From positions 124,001-188,000 of the forward strand of contig JAKNDB010000089.1 of the NCBI GenBank assembly GCA_024305405.1: a DNA stretch of 64,000 nt. Direction: 5' to 3'. Source of the DNA: Dirofilaria immitis. Lineage: Eukaryota; Nematoda; Chromadorea; Rhabditida; Onchocercidae. Positions 1 to 12,013 of this stretch are shown piece by piece. Position 1 is the first letter of the stretch. Every line of letters begins with the position of its first letter. The notes beneath the pieces are model-generated. The model was not told the DNA's origin. It worked only from the letters and a program-made list of their open reading frames with translations, and made no database searches. Position numbers and translations under genes: made by a program.

Positions 1-224
1 TATTAAATATTTTATTATACATTTCTTTTTCTATTATTATTTATACCTTTTAATTGTCAATACATTTACGTATCAGTAATAAATTTGAAATTGAAATGAA
101 TTTAAATTTGATTGAAAAATTATATTAAAATTTATAGAATTATTTTTTTCTTTCCCTTTTCTCGTTTGCTCTCTCTCTCCAATATTAATACTCTTTTCAT
201 TTTATTAATTGAATATATTTTAAG

Positions 225-3200
225 TTTTGATGGGAGTTGGTTAACATTTCAAGCATCTGGTATTCAAGAATATGGTACATCATGTGATCAGGTATTTAGT
301 TTCTATTAATTTATTTCAAAATTAAGTTTTAATTTTAATTTCACATTAATTTTGGTATTTTAGTTTAATCACTCATTTGTTGATTGTATAATTATTCTTC
401 TATCTTAAACCATTCATTAATTATTCATATCTATCATTCTATCATTCTATTTTAATTTTATTTCTTATTCCTATATATATATTAACTATTTATCAGCAAT
501 TTAGGTTATTCCATATTCTTTCGAGAAATTTAACATTTCCTTAAAAAATATATTTCAATAATTTTTATATATTCTTAATTTTCATATTATGATAAGATCT
601 TCTATTTGAATTTTTATAATAATTAAAATTTTATTAAATTTTAAATATAAAAATTTTTTCATTTTATATAAATTGAAGTTAAAGTCGTCGAAAAAAAAGC
701 CGAAACCTATTCTTCTTTTAAATACTAATTTTACTCATTTCTTTTTTCAAATTAATTCTTGAAAAAATTCATATGAAATTACAGATTTATAAGCTTGATT
801 TAACTATTCCACCGGAAAAACAAATACCGCAAAGAATTAGTACAGGTAAAGTTGTTGTTTTTTTTCAATGATAATTTAATTTTTAAATTTATATTTTTGA
901 ATTATTAAATGATATTTTTTAAATAATTAATTAAATTCTTTGAATTTGAAATCAAAATTCTATGTTTTATTTATAGTTTATTTATTCATACAATCCTACG
1001 TATACTGTATTATACCGTATAATTATTTTTATATAATCATATATAGTAATTTGTTTTATATTTGAACGATATATTAATGTTATTTCATTTAAATCAAACT
1101 TTTTCTTTTCTTTGTTTCTAGCAAATATATTAATTTTTTTAAATATTAATTTAAATCTTGCTTTTTTTTCACTTTTGTTTTATTTTAAATTCGACTCACT
1201 TTATCATATTTGTTTTTCCATTCTGTAAAATGAAAAGCATAAATAGAAAAAATTTTTATCCTAAATTTATTCTATTCTTTAAACTAATTCGAAAATTTTA
1301 GTCAAGAATCGAGAAATAATATTTCAGGTATTGGAGCTTACGCTAGTAAAATTTATTCTATGCTTTAATTGATTTGAAAATTTTAGTCAGGAATCGAGAA
1401 ATACTATTTCAGGTATTGGAGTTTGTACTTGTTCCTATTTTTATCCAGACAATCGTCATATGATTTATGCGGGAACTTTTCAACATGCAAATTTTACCTC
1501 ATCAGTTAATATTGAAAGTTGTCCAACTAAAACATGTCAAACAGAACGTGCTAAAACTGATCCACTTTTAAGGCATCTTTGTGAGTTATTCATTTTTAAT
1601 TTTATATTAAAAAAAAATTTTATATTATAAAAATATTTTTGATATCCGTGAAATGAATTAATTTTGAAATTTTACAATTTATATTTACTTATTTATTCAT
1701 TTTGATTTAATTTCGATATTCGATTTCTTCGTTTTCATATTCCTCTATGCTTGTGTCTCTATTTTTATGCTTTATTTCGATTTAATGTCGATATTTAATT
1801 TCTTTATTTTTATATCCATATGTGCTATTTCTGATTCCATATTTCATTTTGATTTAATTTCGGTATTTGATTTCCTAATTTTCATATTCCTCTATGCTTG
1901 TGTCTCTATTTTTATACTTTATTTCGATTTAATGTCGATATTTAATTTCTTTATTTTTATATCCATATGTGCTATTTCTGATTCCATATTTCATTTTGAT
2001 TTAATTTCGGTATTTGATTTCTTAATTTTCATATTCTATATCCTATTGCTGTAATTCCGCTCCTCTGTAATACTAATTTTACAAATTACTTTTTTTAAAT
2101 AGCAATATTATCAGGAAATTTATTAAATAATAGAAATAAAATAACTAAGTTGAGACATTTCAAATGGAAATTATTTATGCAAGAAAAAAATTAAATAATT
2201 AAATATTAAAATATCGATATTTGAAGAATAATTAAGTATGAGCTAATGCAAATAATTTAGATTGAAATATTTTGAAATTTATTATTCCAATTAAAATATT
2301 ACAAATATTTTTGTTTGTTTTTTTACTTATAATAAATTCGTAAATTTAATAAGATTTTAATTATTAAACTTTGAATTTGTAATTTGATAGCATAATAAAG
2401 CATAAGATGATAGAATTTCATTTTACAGGTAATACAAGTTATACATGGGATTTATTTCCGAGTATGATATTTTTAAGGTTTTTTTTATTTATTTAACTTT
2501 TCTTATAAATATTTTTTTATAAGAATTTATTTTCATATATTTTCAATGTTTGTAATTTGAAATTTAAATTAAAAATTATTAACAAATTAAAGGTTAATGA
2601 ATTTGGTACAATTATTAGTCGTTTAACCGATACAGCCGGATATGATGCGGAAGGAGCGGTATCGCCGGATGGTCAAAAAATTGTATTTACATCATTAAGA
2701 AGCGGTGATCCGGAAATATGGATTATGAATTCGGATGGAACAGAACCAAAACAGGTTCAACGTTCTCTTTTTTTTTTTTTTTGTTATCATTACTTTGTGA
2801 TAATTGAGTCATATTTTAATATGCTAAATGATTAAAATAATCGATTATTTAACTAATTAATAAATATTATTATCTTCTCGAAATGTACCAATATTTTTTT
2901 GCTTATTACGAAATATTTAATTACTTTTGATTATTATAATATTTATTTTGCAGTAATAAAACATTTTTTCCATTACTATTTTTTTCGTTAAGAATTTTAT
3001 TTATATTTTGAAAATTTCTAGAATTTTTTTTTGTTATTTATTAAACTTTTTTGATTGAAATTTAATCGTTAAAATTATCAACAAATTTTTAAATTTATTC
3101 AAATTCTATAGCATATAATTTTTATTTTAGTTAACAAATGAACTTGGCTATGATGGTGGTCCATTTTTTAGTCCCGACGGATCTAAAATTGTTTTTCGTG

Positions 3201-4368
3201 CATCAAGACCAAATAGTAGTGAAGAAATTCAAAAATACAAAGATTTATTATCGTATGCTAAACATTTCTTTCTATTATCTTATTCTAATTATTCATTAAT
3301 TATGTGATGATATATCATTATTGTATTTATTAGTAATAATATCATAATTTTTTTCTGATAAAAATTAATTATATTATTTATATTTTGAATTATTAATTAT
3401 TTATTTTATTTTAATTAATCTAATTTTTGTTTCTTCTTTTTTTTAAATTTATTTTTAAAATAATTTGATAATTTAGTTTTTTTTCTTTTTTTTTCAGATA
3501 TAATTTAGTATCACCACTTGAAATGGAACTTTACACGATTAATATTGATGGTAGTGATTTAAGAAAGATTACATCACTTGGTGGTTCCAATTGGGCTCCA
3601 TTTTATATGCCTGATAATCATCATATCATCTTTAGTTCAAATTTTAATGAAACTGGCGGTCATTTTGGAGCATTTAATTTATATACCATTGATGAAATGG
3701 GTGAAAATATTGAACGGGTAAATATTTCGATATGATTTAATGATATTAGTAGTAGTAGTAGTTGTTGTTGTGGTTTGATTATTTGTTGTATTATTACGAA
3801 ATTATCCAAAAATTCAAAATATGATGACTACTATCCCCTTCTCCAAAATTCAAAGCATGATGACTACTACCCCTTCCCCATAATTTGAAATATGATGACA
3901 TGAGCAATATTATCATTATCAAATGAATCATTTTGTCAATTTTTTTTTTCTTCTTAAATCAAATCAATCAAAAATTTATTAACGAATCATTCAGTCATTT
4001 TCTCATTTCTTTTTAATCCATCTATTGATTAAGCTATTGTTGACTTTTTTTTTTTTTTTAATTAAAAATTAAAAACTTGTTTTGAAATTTTTAAACGAAC
4101 CAATAAATTTGTACTTAAAGATTTTTTTATTTCCTTAAATATTTAAGTCGAAAATGGTTGATTGAAAAATATTAAATGAATGAATGAAATTTGATAACAG
4201 ATAACTTTCAATGAAGATGGATTTGATGCTTTTCCGATGTTTGATCGAGCAGGTCAACATTTAATTTGGGGTAGTAGTCGAAATGGTCATAGTCGTGATG
4301 AATTAAATCTTTTCATCGCTGATTGGCATGATGATAATTATACGATGAAGAAGATTGATAAAAAATGA
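225..4368 (+). CDS. TolB/PD40-type beta-propeller protein, copy A (5' end outside the window)
   Basis: Seen: eight exons with GT/AG borders at 225-291, 785-845, 1413-1580, 2429-2477, 2593-2754, 3131-3252, 3498-3717 and 4201-4368, ending in TGA. The exons encode repeated WD40-like (PD40) blades, for example SPDGQKIVFTSLRSGDPEIW followed by MNSDGTEP, and a Cys-containing segment (SCPTKTCQTE) between blades. Known: PD40 repeats build TolB-like propellers that mediate protein contacts. Inference: an extracellular or periplasm-type propeller; the specific role is unknown. Exon sizes and phases match copy B downstream (for example the 67-nt exon at 225-291 equals 5230-5296), so the two arose by tandem duplication. 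Oddity: exon 2429-2477 runs one base short (after the WDLFP codons). The next exon needs the frame reading YDIFK, and copy B has the full-length codon there. The start codon and any signal peptide lie upstream of the window. Confidence 0.85.
1263..1422. repeat. Two-copy tandem duplication covering an intron end and exon start
   Basis: About 75 bases starting AAATTTATTCTA and ending in ATTTCAGGTATTGGAG occur twice with a period near 85 bases. Both copies carry the splice acceptor and the first codons of the third exon of propeller copy A. Only the second copy continues into the open exon, so the first acceptor is a decoy. Confidence 0.8.
1690..2037. repeat. 147-bp minisatellite inside an intron
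   Basis: A T-rich unit of 147 bases (containing TCCTCTATGCTTGTGTCTC) is present in about 2.3 copies, with unit starts at 1741 and 1888 and a partial copy before them. Because 147 is a multiple of three, it yields a spurious 95-residue hydrophobic open frame. It sits between exons of propeller copy A and is not coding. Confidence 0.85.
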
Positions 4369-4826
4369 TGAAGGTTAAAATTTCAAGTTTAACAATTTAA
4401 AATTTTTTACACAAACACTTTCATTTTTTTATGTACAAATAATAATCGATGAATTGAAATAATTTGAAATTAATTAAACAATTTATACAGGTATGTTAAT
4501 AATGAAAAGAATTTTTAAATGTTTCGAATCAAAGCAATCATTCAAATCGTCTAAAATATTAATATTACGAATATATGCATATATTCTATTTCAAAATATT
4601 CAATTATATCATTTGCAAAAAAAAAAACTTTATCAAAATCTATATTCAATTACAGAAATTGAAAGAGCAATCGATTAAGTTGAATTGGCTACAATCAATT
4701 AAGTTGAATTAATTACGAATGTTATGCTCAAATTGTATTTTCATTAATTTTATTCATAAAATTTTAGTAAATTCATTTTTATTTCATCAAATATTTTTAT
4801 TTAATTTTTTTTTTTTTTTGGGATAA

Positions 4827-7747
4827 AAATACGCCTATTCTCGACATGCCATATATTACGATGAAAAAAATGATCCAAAAAAATCGAACAACTTACAACA
4901 AACGATATTAATATTGCAGCTTCTTTTAGGTAAAATTTTCAAACTTTTTTTTGCCTATGAATTTACAACTAACTATTCTCATTTTAATTTAAAATTTAAT
5001 TACTACTTTAAATCTTTTATTAATGTCTATTTAATAATGGAATAGATTAGTTTAAAAGCAAATCATTATCATATCTTTTGATAAAAAACAACGATTCATC
5101 ATTTTATGTATGCTTAAAGAAAAAAATAAGCATTATATTTATTATAATGCTTATTTGATTAAAGCTAATGATTTATTTAAATTAAAATTTATAATCATTT
5201 TAAATCATTTCATTTTTTTTTTTTTATAGTTTGGATGATAAAAGAGTAATTTATGAAGGATATGGTAATAATCTTTATAATACAACATGTGAACAGGTTT
5301 GTTTTATTTATTTTGTTAAATGAAAGTTTAATTTGAAAATATTTCATATTTATTATAATTCTTTCAAAAATATTTTTTCTTTTCAGATATTCGATTTAGA
5401 TCTTACAAATATATCACGAAGAATTCGACGTTTAAGCACAGGTTAATTTATTTATTAAATTTAAAAAAAAAATTTTATTATCAAAACTTTTTAATGCTTA
5501 CTATTTTATCAAATTAATTTTATGATAAAAATATTTCATTGATAAGGAGCAAAATTTAAGCATTAATTGATAAATTTTTTAGGTATTGGTGCTACTCGTT
5601 CACCAATATATATCTCGGATAATAATATGATAATATATGCTAGTAATATTCTTACTACTGATCGTTCCATCATAAATAATTGTCCACGACGAGCATGTAA
5701 TGATAAGAGACAATCATGGATAAAGGAAATTTGTAAAATTATTTTTACTTTTAATATTTTTTTAGGTATTGTTAAATTATAATAAAAATGGATTAATTTG
5801 TTTATTTTGCAAAATTTAACTGATAATTGTTAACTTATCTGAATTATTTTATAACTGAATTATAATCTATTTTATACTATATATATTTTATCATTATCTA
5901 ATTATTAGTTAACATTTTTTATTTTCAACATAAAATTGAAATGGAAATTGTTGTGATGGAATTTCTTTCTTTTTTTTTGTTTTATAAAAATTTTTTACAT
6001 AATTAAAAATTTTAAAATAAAAAAAAAGAATATATATATATTTCTAAAGATGCTATATTATATTTTTCATATGCTTCTAATTTATTTTTTTATTTTTATT
6101 ATTTCAGCATTTTTTCTTCCATATTAGTAAATATTTGATAATTGTTTGATTAGAAATAATTTTTTCAGGTAAACATTCATATATTCTCGATTTATATCCA
6201 GATTTTGAACTTATTAAAGTAAACAAATTTGGTAATTTTATTCAACGTCTAACAAATACATCAGGTTATTTAGCCATTTATTATAAATATTATTATGAAT
6301 GCATTTTAAAACACAGCATGCAACTTGCATGACAATTTATTGCATAGCATGCAGCTTGCATAATGTTTGCATTTGTTTTTTTTTTGTAAATTTTTTTTTA
6401 ATCAATTTTTATAGTTAATGTTATTTATATGAAATTAGTTTACAAATATAATTATTATATCGTTATTGATTATGAAGCAATCTAAATTATGTAAATATAA
6501 ACAAACTCATACCTATATATATATAAAGATAAACAGATATAAGGCGATAATAATGATGGAATAGTTTTTGGATATAGGTTGAAAATGAAAATCAAATAAA
6601 ATTTTAGGTTATGATGGTGATGTAAGTATATCATCAAATGGACGAAGTATTATTTTTACATCAAGACGGAATGGTGATCCTGATTTATGGACAATGAATA
6701 TCGATGGGCAAAATGCTAAACAAGTATTTAATTTAATTTTAATTCTAATTAAATTTTTAACTTTAAATACAACCAATTAAATATTTATTAATAGATTCTT
6801 TCTTGTTTTTTTGCTAAATATCTCCATCATCTATTGTTGATTGATCAATATTTCTAGTATCATAATGAAATGATGAATGAGTGTGTAATTTGAAATAATT
6901 CAATTATTTACATCATTAAATTTTTTTTTTCATCCATAAAAATTACGACAATACGATCAATGTCATCATGAAAACATTCATTGTTGATACTAATTTTCTC
7001 AGATAACAAATATTATTGGTTATGAAGGTGGTGCAAAATTAAGTCCTGATGGACGTTTCATTGTTTTTCACGCTTCACGTCCAACGTCATTTTTAGAACT
7101 TATCAAATATCGTTGGTTATTATGGCAGTAAGTTTGAAAATTAGCGTATTTTTTTGGTGAAAATTTTTGCTAATTTTTTTTCGTTTTTTTGAGTTTATAT
7201 CATTTTTAAAATTTTAATTTAAAAATTATATTTATTTTAGAGAAATTATTTTTACAGATATAATGCTATTGAATTGATAAACACTCAGATATTTCTCATG
7301 CATAGTGATGGAAGTGGTTTAAGACAATTAACAAAAAATGGAACAAATTTATGGCCATTCTTTCTAGGCAATAAGCGTATTTTATTTATCTCCAATGATA
7401 TTTTAGAAAATGATACATTCAATATTTTTGCTATGAATATTGATGGAAGTGATCTGGAACAGGTAGAAATTATTTATCGTATATTTAATTTTGATAAAAT
7501 TCAAAAATTATTATTATTGTTTTTTTTTAAATTATCACTAATTATATTCTTAATCAATTGATCAGCTAGCAAATTTATTCAAAATTTGATATCATCAATG
7601 CTATTTTATTTTTAGATTACCACTGGGCATGATTATAAGAATTTTTATCCTGCAATTTCTCATGATGGTTTGAAATTGCTATGGAGTCGAAGTAGTATTA
7701 ATGCTCGAGAATTGAATTTATATTTGGCATTAATTGGGAAAATTTGA
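4827..7747 (+). CDS. TolB/PD40-type beta-propeller protein, copy B
   Basis: Seen: nine exons at about 4827-4929, 5230-5296, 5387-5441, 5583-5732, 6169-6264, 6608-6723, 7003-7127, 7258-7462 and 7616-7747 (TGA). They encode PD40 blades such as FTSRRNGDPDLW followed by MNIDGQNAKQ, and MHSDGSGLRQLT. The architecture follows copy A exon by exon, including the CPRRAC segment that matches SCPTKTC in copy A. Exon 1 reads YAYSRHAIYYDEKNDPKK, then shifts by one base within a run of seven A (4877-4883) to reach the frame IEQLTTNDINIAASF that splices correctly into exon 2. Eight A would restore the frame. No acceptor or start codon was found before exon 1, so the 5' end (probably a signal-peptide exon) is unresolved. 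Function beyond a TolB-like propeller is not known. Confidence 0.85.
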
Positions 7748-9249
7748 AGTTTAATAAGAAATTAAATTCTGCCAATTATTTCTTTCCTTTTTTGTCAAAA
7801 AAATCATTATCATTTGATTAGTTTTATGGTGTTGAATCAATTTTATAAAATTTCATGAAATTACAAATAAATCTGTTTCATAATGATAATGATAATGCAA
7901 AATGTTCCCTTTCCATGATATGATAATGATAATACAAAATGATTTTATATAATTACAGGATAATGAAAATAAACATGTAAAAGAGAAATGTTATGGAATG
8001 AAAATTATCGAGAAATTTTTCGAGAATTTTCGAAAGAAGAAATAATAGGAGGAGATATTATTCAAAATTAAAAATTAAAATAGTGATTAGCACAATTATT
8101 ATAACAGTAATCATTTTGATAATATTCATTAAAGCGTTTTTATATTATAAACTTACGGAAAATTAAATTACGAGAAATGAGAGTAATTGAATTATAATTA
8201 TTCCAATAATGGAATAATTATTTTAATCACTGTATTATTTTAATTTTTTAAACAATGATAAGATTAAATTATCGAGAAAGATTAATCGTACTAAACTTGT
8301 TTTAATGATAATAATAATAATAATTTTAATGATAATAATAATAATACTTTTCCCGAGGGAAAAAATTTTTGATTCTTATTGAAAGATATTGAATATGAAT
8401 ATGTTATTATTGTATTTTAACAAGTTTTTTATGTTTTTTTTTTACTTTATTTCAAGAAAACATAATAATATTTGAGTATCTGAAAAAAATAAAAACGATT
8501 GATTACATATTGTAATAAAAATGATATCACATAATAAACTTTAATAAATCATAAATGAATTATTTCAAAATTACATAAAAATTTAATTCATAAAAATTAT
8601 TTACGCATAAATTTGAATCAAAAATACAAATAGATTGAGAGAGATAGAGAGAGAGAGAGAAAAGAAAGAGAAAGAGAAAAGAAAAATCAATTATTTTATT
8701 GCGGAAAAAAAAATTTTGTTTGAGATTTGGAATTGTTAAAATTCTCTCAATCTTTTAAAGAAAATTTTAAATACGGATAGTTATTGTATTTACATATGAA
8801 ATAACGTTATCTAAAAAAAAAAAAACGCAAAATTATCAATTCAAAGAAAAGAAAAAAAAACAGGAACAAAATTAGGTATGCGAAATATTTAGCAATAATA
8901 ATACTTATAAATTATTGATACTTCAAAATGAAAATTTTTCATTTTAAATTTTCAAAATTTTTAATCGAACAAAAATATTGATAGTATTAATTTATCATAG
9001 AAATGTAAAAATATATTAAAAAATTTGATTTTAGAAGAAAAAATCATGATAAATTTCAAATTTGATAGTATCAAAAGAATTATCTGATATACATTGAATG
9101 AATTTGTGAAATTTTTAGTTAAAATAAGTATCAACGAAGGACCAGTAAAATGCATCATTATTTTGTACAAATAATATACAATTTTTTCGTAAAAATTTTT
9201 GTAAAAATATAATAATCGTTTCTTCCTATTATATCGGAGGATATTTTTA
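7748..9249. other. AT-rich intergenic region with GA-rich microsatellite
   Basis: No gene is supported here. The stretch holds short TAA/ATA repeats near 8303-8345, a GA-rich tract at about 8637-8694 (GAGAGAGATAGAGAGAG then AAAGAAAGAG), and 3' flanking sequence for the convergent genes on either side: propeller B from the left and the proline-rich gene from the right. Confidence 0.6.
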
Positions 9250-11660
9250 TCACCATTGATAAAATAATTTATATCCTCCACCTCCTCCTCCTTTGGGAGG
9301 TGATGGAGGTGACTGAAATTTTGGTGGAATTGCCTGATAACCAGATGGTGGTGGAGGAGGCGGTGGTGGAGGTGGTGGTTGAATTCCGGTTGATGAAAGT
9401 TGTGAAGGTAATGCATAGGAAGGTTGCGATGGTGCTGGCACTGGTGGAGGTGGTGGCTGATATCCGGTGGAAAGTTGTGGAGGAAGTTGATATGAAGGTT
9501 GTGGTGGTGGAGGAGGTAGTGCAGGTTGCTGAAATTGAGATGAAGGATATACCGGATATTGGGGTGGTGCAGGAGCAACAGAAGGACAACATGGACAGCA
9601 GCTAGGTTGTTGAGGAGGAGGAGGTGGAGGTGGTAGAGGTGGAGGAAGTGGAGGAGGAGCAGGTGGAGCAGAAGGACAACATGAACAACAGCAAGGTTGT
9701 TGAGGAGGAGGTGGAGGTGGTGGCGGTGGAGGAAGTGGAGGAGGAGCAGGTGGAGCGGAAGGACAACATGGACAACAACAAGGTTGTTGAGGCGGAGGAG
9801 GAGGAGGTGGTGGAGGAAGTGGAGGAGGAGCAGGTGCAGGAGAAGGACAACATGAACAGCAGCATGATTGTTGTCGAGGTGGAGCAGGAGCAGGAAATGG
9901 TGCAGGAAATGGAAACGGAGCTGGAGCAGGGGCAGGAGCAGGAGCACCAGAAGAACAACAAGATCCCGAGCTTCGACCAGAACAGCATGAACAACAGCCA
10001 GATGATGAAGATGCTGGTGCCGGAAAGATGGAAGGAAATGACGGAAACATCGGTAGCTGCGGAATCAATGATGGTGATGTGCCAATTGTATTCACCGAAC
10101 AACCGGCAGAAGCTACTGAACCTAATTCAGCTGTTACCATAAATAATAATAATACCTAGAAATGTACGAATAAATAGAGTTGATAATAAAAATTTGTAAA
10201 AAATAATTCGATAGAAATTAGAAATTTGAAAATTTTATATTTCAAAAAAAAAAATTAATTTAAAATTAAATTATTTAATTCAAATTTTATTTTATATTAT
10301 CAAATCGAATAAATAATTTCAAATATTAACGGAAAATTTTAAACAATACATTACAATATTGATGCGAAATTTTTATAACAAAAAAGGAAAAGGAAAAAAT
10401 TGATAATTTTTTTTTATTAATTATTTCGATAATAAATTGTAATATATTAATATTTAAATATATTTGCAGCATTATACAATTTATATATCCAAGCGATAAG
10501 AATAATTTTTTTCTAAAAAATTTTTATTTATTTTCTTCCTTTTAATTTCCTTCTAATTAGCAATGATAACGGGTAGATTTGGCAAAAATAAATTATCGAT
10601 ATGAGAACAATAAAATAAGTATATTTTAAGTAGTCATCATTGGATAAGCAATCAATTATATCATTTGATTAAATTTCAGATGATCATTATTTATTAATTG
10701 CCATGCATTTGTTACCAAAAAGTAATAGAGAAATTTTAATTTTAGTAATATAAAAAAGAAAAAGAAAACTGTTTAGAGAATTTTTGATAATTTAAATTGC
10801 TATTTTATATTCGTTATCAGTTCATTTATTTGATATCAATTTTATCAATGATATTATTTGCGTTGAAAAATAAATTTTTCAAAATTTCGATTAATAAAAT
10901 ATTCTTCTTCATTATTAACGCATAGTATTCTCAAAATTTGCAATCTATTTTGATATAATAATTAAACAAAAATAACAAAAGAAAAATGATAGCAATTAAT
11001 AGATAATAGTAAATAAGAAAAGATAAACAAATTTAAAATGATAACTATGTGATTATTGCACGGATTATCATCATTTATCATTTTTTTATTAAATCAAAAA
11101 AGAAAAAAAAACGGAAAAGGAAAATAAATTTGTATCGATGAAAAAAAATCATTTAATGCAACCATCGAATTTTTTGATCATATTTCTATCAAATATGCTT
11201 AATAAAATTTTTACATTCAAATCATGTTACTATTATATGTTTACAAAAAGAATTTAAAAATAATATAATCATTTGTGATAAAAATAAAAAAAAATTAAAA
11301 ATTAAATTTTCGTTGGCAAAAAAAAGATGTATAATTGTGAAATAAAAATTAAATTAATATAATTAATAATAATAATAAATAGTTAATGTAATTAAAAATA
11401 ATAATAGTAATAATAATTAATGTAATCAAAAAATAATAATAATAATAATTAATGTAATTAAAAAATAATAATAAATTGTCTCTTTAATTTTCTCAGCAAT
11501 ATTAGCCAAATATAAATAATATTGAAAAAAACTTTTTATTTTTGAAAATATTTGAAAAAATTTATCAATTAAAATTATCAATTAAATAAGCAAAAAAATT
11601 TGAAAAAAATTTTAAAAATAAAATAAATAAACAAACACATACCATGATATTGATTAACAT
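9250..11660 (-). CDS. Secreted proline-rich protein with Cys-cluster repeats
   Basis: Seen: exon 1 at 11660-11643 (18 nt, MLINIM) ends at a GTATGTG donor. Exon 2 runs from 10155 (acceptor TTTCTAG) to the stop at 9250. Joined, the two start MLINIMVLLLFMVTAELGS, a clear signal peptide, giving about 307 residues. The mature part holds repeats of a Cys cluster (CCCSCC or CCCPCC, preceded by QQP and followed by PS), Ala-Pro and long poly-Pro runs. It is followed by a PPPQPSYxLPxQLS-type repeat and a Gly-rich tail ending YKLFYQW. Known: secreted Pro/Cys repeat proteins occur in nematode cuticle and gland secretions. Inference: a structural or cross-linked extracellular protein; no catalytic domain is visible. 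The large open frames on the opposite strand and in other frames are shadows of the GGN/CCN repeats. GC content is far above its surroundings because of the proline codons. Confidence 0.8.
9600..9880. repeat. In-frame Cys/Pro-coding repeat array
   Basis: Four successive units of roughly 80-100 bases, each coding for a QQP-Cys cluster-PS-Ala/Pro-poly-Pro block, lie within the exon of the proline-rich protein. Units differ mainly in the length of the CCT/CCA run, as expected from slippage, so copy number may vary between individuals. Confidence 0.8.
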
Positions 11661-11746
11661 TTTGATTTCAGAAGTTAATACGTAGATGATGATGATAATG
11701 ATTTGCCTAGGGATTCTATATTATTTCTAAGTTGATGATGTTTTAG

Positions 11747-12013
11747 GATTAATAGAAATACCTGTTGAAGAAGAGAGTTTAAGTACTTTTCAAAAGGAAT
11801 TTAAATGCCTTGAAGGTATGGGAAAAAAAAATTATCAAAGAGGAAAAAAAAAGAAAAAATTAATAAATTTTTAACGAAAAAAAAAATTTTTTTTTTTTTT
11901 GCTACCATTATACGCCTGTTGTGACTTGTTTATCAGGTAGTATAGATGTATCAATCAACGTATTTGTGAACTTTTGCGCAAATATGTGTTATAAATGTTT
12001 GTACATAATGTAA
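11747..12013 (+). CDS. Possible two-exon fragment of an unknown gene
   Basis: Seen: 11747-11815 follows a TTTTAG acceptor, ends at a GTATGG donor and reads LIEIPVEEESLSTFQKEF in an open frame with phase 2 in and 1 out. 11937-12013 follows TTTATCAG, continues in matching phase (GSIDVSINVFVN...) and stops at TAA. The codon-like sequence and phase agreement are suggestive, but no start exon was found and no family is recognised. It lies just upstream of the start of the proline-rich gene, on the other strand. Confidence 0.25.

Noticed and set aside
1767..2054. 95-codon hydrophobic open frame
   Set aside because: Product of a 147-bp tandem repeat inside an intron of the propeller gene.
8961..10142. 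Long open frames on both strands over the proline-rich gene (His/Leu-rich, Val/Glu-rich, Ser/Thr-rich)
   Set aside because: They are other-frame readings of GGN/CCN repeats. Only the frame with Pro/Cys repeats joins a signal-peptide exon and has a sensible composition.
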